From contig NZ_NFIZ01000005.1 in assembly GCF_002159625.1 (NCBI RefSeq), forward strand, positions 113,128 through 177,127: a stretch of DNA of 64,000 bases, written 5' to 3'. Positions within the stretch are counted from its first letter, which is position 1. Each line of letters opens with the position of its first letter. A program made the position numbers and the translations under genes. The DNA is from Olsenella sp. An285 (GTDB lineage Bacteria > Actinomycetota > Coriobacteriia > Coriobacteriales > Atopobiaceae). A model generated the notes under the pieces. The model made no database searches. It was not told the DNA's origin and saw only the letters and a program-made list of their open reading frames with translations. Positions 61,101 to 64,000 of this stretch are shown here, piece by piece.

Positions 61101-63269
61101 GTGCTTCACTATTACGAGAATGGTGAGGACAGCAAGTCAGAGGAGTGCTTTGTCTGGGACATCAACGTCGCGGTCACGGTAAATGATCCCGTCAAGCTGG
61201 CGTATGCGGTCAAGCTGCAGGACCCCAAGACTGCTACCGGCATTTACGGCCAGTACGACGAAGATGGTTCCGAGGGATATCCGGATCTTCTCACCAATAA
61301 AGAAGCGGTACTCTATCCGGTCGACTCCAACGGCAAAGACGGCTGGCCCGAGGCGTTCCCCAAGCCCACGGTGAGCTACGTCGTTGGCACCGCAACCGTG
61401 ACCCCCGCCGAGATTACCATCTATATGGGTGGCGACAAGGGATACGAGGGCGTGCTGACCGGCGAGGGCGAGGACGACGTTCTCGGCGAGGAGTCCAACT
61501 CGCTCCCCGAGCCCGGTTATTACGTTCAGCTTCCGGATTCGATAAACGATCTTCTGCAGCAGGAGATTCAGGGTTCCACCACAACCGACGAAGAGGGCGA
61601 GTTCGTCGCCGTCAACCTTGGCAACATCGTCAAGGTCACCGCACCTGGTGGTAAAGAGTGGACGCTCAAGGCATACGGCACCAACGATGCGACCTCAACA
61701 GCCTACAGCCGGTTTGTCTATCGCATCGAGGCGACTGGCGATACCCCTGCGGTACGTCTTGAGTTCTCGGCGTTTGATGAGAGCGGTAACCCGACGGGCG
61801 ATGCCATGGTTTCCGACCGGTTTGATCCCGCTGAGATGGATACGCTCCAGTCCGATTACGCCATGAGGATTTACCCTGGCGAGAACGATGAAGACTCGAT
61901 TGTCATGACGATTACGATCGGTGGCGTGGACTATCAGCTTCCGGTCAAGCTTGGCGTCAGCACGCTCCACGTTCGTTACGTCAACCTCTCGCAGGATGAG
62001 GCTGTCACCAAGATTGAAACTGGGGCAGAGGCCGAGAGCACAATTCTCGACAAGATGTCCGACCAGGCGACCTCTGATACGAAGAACGCCTTCGCGAGCG
62101 TTCCCGATGGCACCACCTTTACGATTAACAACAGCTCCATCGACCTCGATGAGGACTATGACCCCTCTCCTTCGCTACTCTTCGACGATGTGACGTCGCT
62201 TGACGATGCTGGCGAGGAAGCAGGTACTGAGTATGCCGACCAGCTCGGCAGCAGGGCAATCGCTACTGCAGCCACTGATCTGAGCAACCCCGAGTATGAG
62301 GTTCGCTACCTCGATCTTGTTGATGCCAACAACGGCAACGTTTGGCTCAAGGCCTCCAACCCCGTGACGGTTTACTGGCCCTATCCTGAGGGCACCGACT
62401 CGAGCGATGACTTCCATCTCGTTCACTTCACCGGAGAGGGTCTCGACCGTGATGTGGCAACAAGCGATATCGCCACCGCCATTGATGGAGCCACTGCCAC
62501 CACGGTTGTCGTTACCAAGCTGGAGCACGGTATTAAATTCGAGACGTCGTCCTTCTCGCCCTTCGCTCTTGTGTGGGGCACCACCGGCGGCACCATCATC
62601 CCTGGCGACGACGAGGGCGACCTCACTATCTCCAAGGAGATCACGGGCAACCTCGCGAGCACCGATGACGCGTTCACCTTCACCGTGACGGTCGAGGGCG
62701 TTAACGGAACCGTGTCCACCTCCGCGGGTGACATCGAGTTCAACAACGGTACGGCGACCATCACCCTCAAGGGTGGTCAGTCCATCACCATCTACGGCCT
62801 CCCGGAGGGCGCGGAGTACGCGGTCGTCGAGACCGACGCCAACGGCTACAAGCTCGTTTCTGCCGTGGGCGACGAGGGCGAGATTACCGACGGCACCGTG
62901 GCCTCCTTCACCAACGACAAGTCCGAGACCGTCGACCCCGATGACCCGGACGATCCTGACACGCCGGACGAGCCCGATGATCCGGACACCCCGGACGAGC
63001 CCGACGAGCCCGACACCCCGGACACCCCCGACGATCCGGACGAGCCGGACACCCCGGACACTCCGGACACCCCGGACGAGCCCGATCAGCCCTCTGATCC
63101 CGGCAAGCCGTCCAAGCCCAGCCAGCCGTCGAAGCCGTCTGAGCCCGTGCGTCCTAACGTCCCCGACACGGGTGACCACACGAACGCGGCCCTGCCGGTC
63201 CTTCTCGCCCTGGGCGGCGCGGCGCTCGTTGGCGGAGCGCTCTGGGTCAAGGTCCGCAAGGATCACTAG
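58122..63269 (+). CDS. LPXTG-like wall-anchored adhesin with beta-helix, VWA and CNA-type domains
   Basis: A 1715-residue surface protein. Signal peptide about 1-28 (LAALAVVAALFAGAPALAVG); beta-helix-like region about 90-480 with SIDEAIADAESGSTVTLLQD and many Asn/Ser/Gly turns; a von Willebrand A domain from about 640 with MIDAS motif DVSSSM (650-655) and LMSDG; a pilin/CNA-type beta domain about 1499-1605; a repetitive Asp-Pro linker about 1606-1657 (DPD, TPD, EPD units); sorting signal VPDTG near 1680, membrane helix and basic KVRKDH tail. Start ATG 58122 behind GGAAGG. The first third is far AT-richer than the genome average. It probably binds host matrix or glycans. Confidence 0.9.
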   Translation: MRRRPGARRGLAALAVVAALFAGAPALAVGEPSPGDPTSGDSAIVQVDEIADDQVTEPGQGTEVPGAGTEVPGEGETGDESQEPVETYVAQIGDVQYTSIDEAIADAESGSTVTLLQDVTASATFYKSLTFTGGYKLTVDAYSWRYSGDLVFDGASFEMVVDGDSPEANNGEIVRWLGMSLSNGSIVARNHANVTFSFDSTSGTNCAIYATNADIIVENASSFSIYGENTKGVSGQGIQLNSARTAGIRVTGNSSFLIDGTNRGYVCSPDIYVEDSSFTVQNCTNNASNGGQFEAHNSTVSFLNNNGHGLSTADLTIDDESKVYTNGNTNCGIVVTGALSVKGGSYVETVGNKCMANSNWSKPGAICLSGNGVVEAGSTVSISDNAGCGIYLWNNDNSNPSIDLTNGNVTIQRNNAEKSGLGGGIYNEGTCRLGTGVAVYNNHAPSAGDDIYNIDGATLEFVPVGSEWYLDGDPDCSDLIDGWYLDGAIESDDGVTIDSSKRWEAHATNFSDNYAELFDPFTVVSGTTETNEPESDAKSIPVISALTSLFSGANSADGSDGGESDSSQNTGGAAESTDVATVTGPLAIKAAHGIKPLDPSNPDDPNSPDWEISKSKTATNLDANYESQVTLALPAADLTPEIDVVLVVDVSSSMKDVDVAEAKAAATAMCDELAGKQNLDINVGIVTFDKTAHNLTNGLVSIEEAKAAIETISASSDTNMMAGLIAGKEMLDTGTADESCKYMVLMSDGIPIYWVDDNGDPIGKELIRFNTSLEETSRVFAGSEPEGSITGDAAIEYIGEMLSMDELMSKTDVENDSNEWKQISDTGETVNSDECRYTNIEKSTYMTGKYLQESVLSKYKLKMVAFGTDKYENNVVYTWGEKFCDWIGEQVGEENYFKVSKPGYGGEEGDLTNAFDEIADSLVYLVDAGSRVVDVIGYGDDYDMKFLPSLEKLEMTVGGTVLDEAEITEGLSQNETARFGFGKDSSLESGYKFVLHYYENGEDSKSEECFVWDINVAVTVNDPVKLAYAVKLQDPKTATGIYGQYDEDGSEGYPDLLTNKEAVLYPVDSNGKDGWPEAFPKPTVSYVVGTATVTPAEITIYMGGDKGYEGVLTGEGEDDVLGEESNSLPEPGYYVQLPDSINDLLQQEIQGSTTTDEEGEFVAVNLGNIVKVTAPGGKEWTLKAYGTNDATSTAYSRFVYRIEATGDTPAVRLEFSAFDESGNPTGDAMVSDRFDPAEMDTLQSDYAMRIYPGENDEDSIVMTITIGGVDYQLPVKLGVSTLHVRYVNLSQDEAVTKIETGAEAESTILDKMSDQATSDTKNAFASVPDGTTFTINNSSIDLDEDYDPSPSLLFDDVTSLDDAGEEAGTEYADQLGSRAIATAATDLSNPEYEVRYLDLVDANNGNVWLKASNPVTVYWPYPEGTDSSDDFHLVHFTGEGLDRDVATSDIATAIDGATATTVVVTKLEHGIKFETSSFSPFALVWGTTGGTIIPGDDEGDLTISKEITGNLASTDDAFTFTVTVEGVNGTVSTSAGDIEFNNGTATITLKGGQSITIYGLPEGAEYAVVETDANGYKLVSAVGDEGEITDGTVASFTNDKSETVDPDDPDDPDTPDEPDDPDTPDEPDEPDTPDTPDDPDEPDTPDTPDTPDEPDQPSDPGKPSKPSQPSKPSEPVRPNVPDTGDHTNAALPVLLALGGAALVGGALWVKVRKDH

Positions 63270-63298
63270 CGCGCCCAGCGTCCGATTTGCCCCCGAGT

Positions 63299-63330
63299 GC
63301 GGCCGGGGTCCCCTCTGAGACCCCGGCCGC
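63299..63330 (+). terminator. Hairpin after the adhesin gene
   Basis: A 12-bp stem GCGGCCGGGGTC / GACCCCGGCCGC with an 8-base loop, no U-run. Confidence 0.65.
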
Positions 63331-63368
63331 GCCGCCTATGACACCCCAACCAAAAGGAGCGTCTCCAC

Positions 63369-63656
63369 ATGCAGCAGGCCCAGAAGACCGGGGAGAAGCC
63401 CAAGCGCCTCACCAGGACGGCGATACGGATACTCGCCTACATCGGCGGGCACGAGGGCGAGGCTTGCTCAAAGGCGCAGATCGCCCGGGCGCTCGGCCGC
63501 AACGTCAAGACCGTCGACCGTCTCATTTCGCAGATGAAGGAGGACGGCCTCATCATCGTCGAGCCCCGCTGGGGCAAGGATGGGGGCCAGATTGCCAACA
63601 GCTACAGCCTCGCCAGGGCGACGGTCGACAGGGAGAAAAACGCGGCGGTATCCTGA
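63369..63656 (+). CDS. Small winged-helix DNA-binding protein
   Basis: A 95-residue protein dominated by one winged helix: TAIRILAYIGGHEGEACSKAQ, IARALGRNVKTVDRLISQMKEDGLI (recognition helix) and IVEPRWGKDGGQIANSYSLA (wing). MarR-like or replication-initiator-like small regulators look like this, but the family is not certain. Start behind AAAGGAGC. It follows the adhesin after 99 bases and may regulate it, or be an unrelated accessory gene. A hairpin follows at 63702. Confidence 0.72.
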   Translation: MQQAQKTGEKPKRLTRTAIRILAYIGGHEGEACSKAQIARALGRNVKTVDRLISQMKEDGLIIVEPRWGKDGGQIANSYSLARATVDREKNAAVS

Positions 63657-64000
63657 GCTTCCCGAAACATGACGGGCCTCTGCCCGTATTCGCACAGTCG
63701 GGGGCGTCCCTTCCAACGGGGCGCCCTCTTCCTTTGCGCGACCCAAGGGATATGCGGAGAGTGATAGCACATTAAGATAGGGGAGGGGGTATATGAAATT
63801 CGACCGAGAATTACAACGTAGCAGCTAGCAAACTGCGTTATCGAAACTCAAAGCAGATACCCCCTATTTCAGGAATTATGCAGATAGCCTAGACTTTTCT
63901 TACGTTGCTGGATTCGTCCACGCAGCGTGCGACGCAACGCGGTCATGGGAGGCGCCCATGGGTCGGACCTGCATCAGACGAAATTCCCTCAGGGGGGGGG
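63657..64000. other. Spacer to the window end without a supported gene
   Basis: A terminator-like hairpin 63702-63726 (GGGCGTCCC / GGGGCGCCC, one G-U pair, then TCTTCCTTT) ends the small regulator's transcript. The rest is AT-richer and has no frame I can support, apart from a possible gene start at ATG 63958 behind GGGAGGC that is cut off after 14 codons. The window ends in a run of eight G. Confidence 0.5.

Noticed and set aside
63793..63828. Short frame MKFDRELQRSS near the window end
   Set aside because: Only 11 codons; a GGGGAGGGGG precedes it, but nothing supports a real peptide.

Overview
The window is GC-rich (about two-thirds G+C), with strong GGAGG-type ribosome binding sites and several GTG starts and one probable TTG start. 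PTS sugar uptake, a radical-SAM sulfatase-maturating enzyme and a sortase-anchored surface protein suggest an anaerobic, host-associated, Gram-positive actinobacterium of the Coriobacteriia (Olsenella/Atopobiaceae-like). The placement is inferred from content and style; no rRNA is present. I saw no tRNA, IS element or cas gene.

Layout. 1-20 kb is mostly housekeeping: a partial RpiB/LacA/LacB isomerase, DUF362 protein, DUF3516 helicase, nitroreductase, polysaccharide deacetylase, pyrE, AAA ATPase, asnS, Tat lipoprotein CapA, glpK overlapping a monoacylglycerol-lipase-like gene, a Cys/His-rich orphan, TetR regulator, manA, a zinc-ribbon mscL, dtd, an M32 carboxypeptidase and a ROK glucokinase. 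20.6-30.2 kb holds a class II ketose-bisphosphate aldolase, a DeoR regulator, a HAD phosphatase, a response regulator/ABC transporter/soluble histidine kinase locus, a LacX-like epimerase and a LacC-like kinase.

30.5-40 kb is a galacto-N-biose-type operon: GH35 beta-galactosidase, mannose-family PTS IIB-IIC-IID, a membrane-anchored helical protein, IIA, GntR regulator, agaS, nagA and a UPF0309 SIS protein. Its content parallels the gnb operon of Lactobacillus casei and the bgaC/gad/agaS operon of pneumococcus. 40.3-51.4 kb is a second glycan locus: lacB and lacA, lacR, a second PTS (IIA-IIB-IIC-IID), two sulfatases without signal peptides, their maturase anSME, a second copy of the membrane-anchored helical protein, and a TauE/SafE permease. 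Together with LacC and the aldolase upstream, the window encodes a plausible route from (sulfated) galactose and N-acetylgalactosamine to triose phosphates through tagatose-6-phosphate. Sulfate would be removed in the cytosol and exported.

51.5-57 kb has a class 3 lipase-like protein and pheST behind a T-box leader. 57-63.7 kb has a tyrosine recombinase, an intergenic stretch bounded by two oppositely oriented recombinase-like core sites, and a 1715-residue wall-anchored adhesin with VWA and beta-helix regions. This looks like a self-contained invertible (phase-variable) surface-protein switch and is the most striking find. Two families of dispersed short palindromes run through the whole window, often supplying or abutting stop codons. 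One sits inside the pheS T-box leader. A six-unit, 64-bp-period hairpin array separates the two glycan loci.
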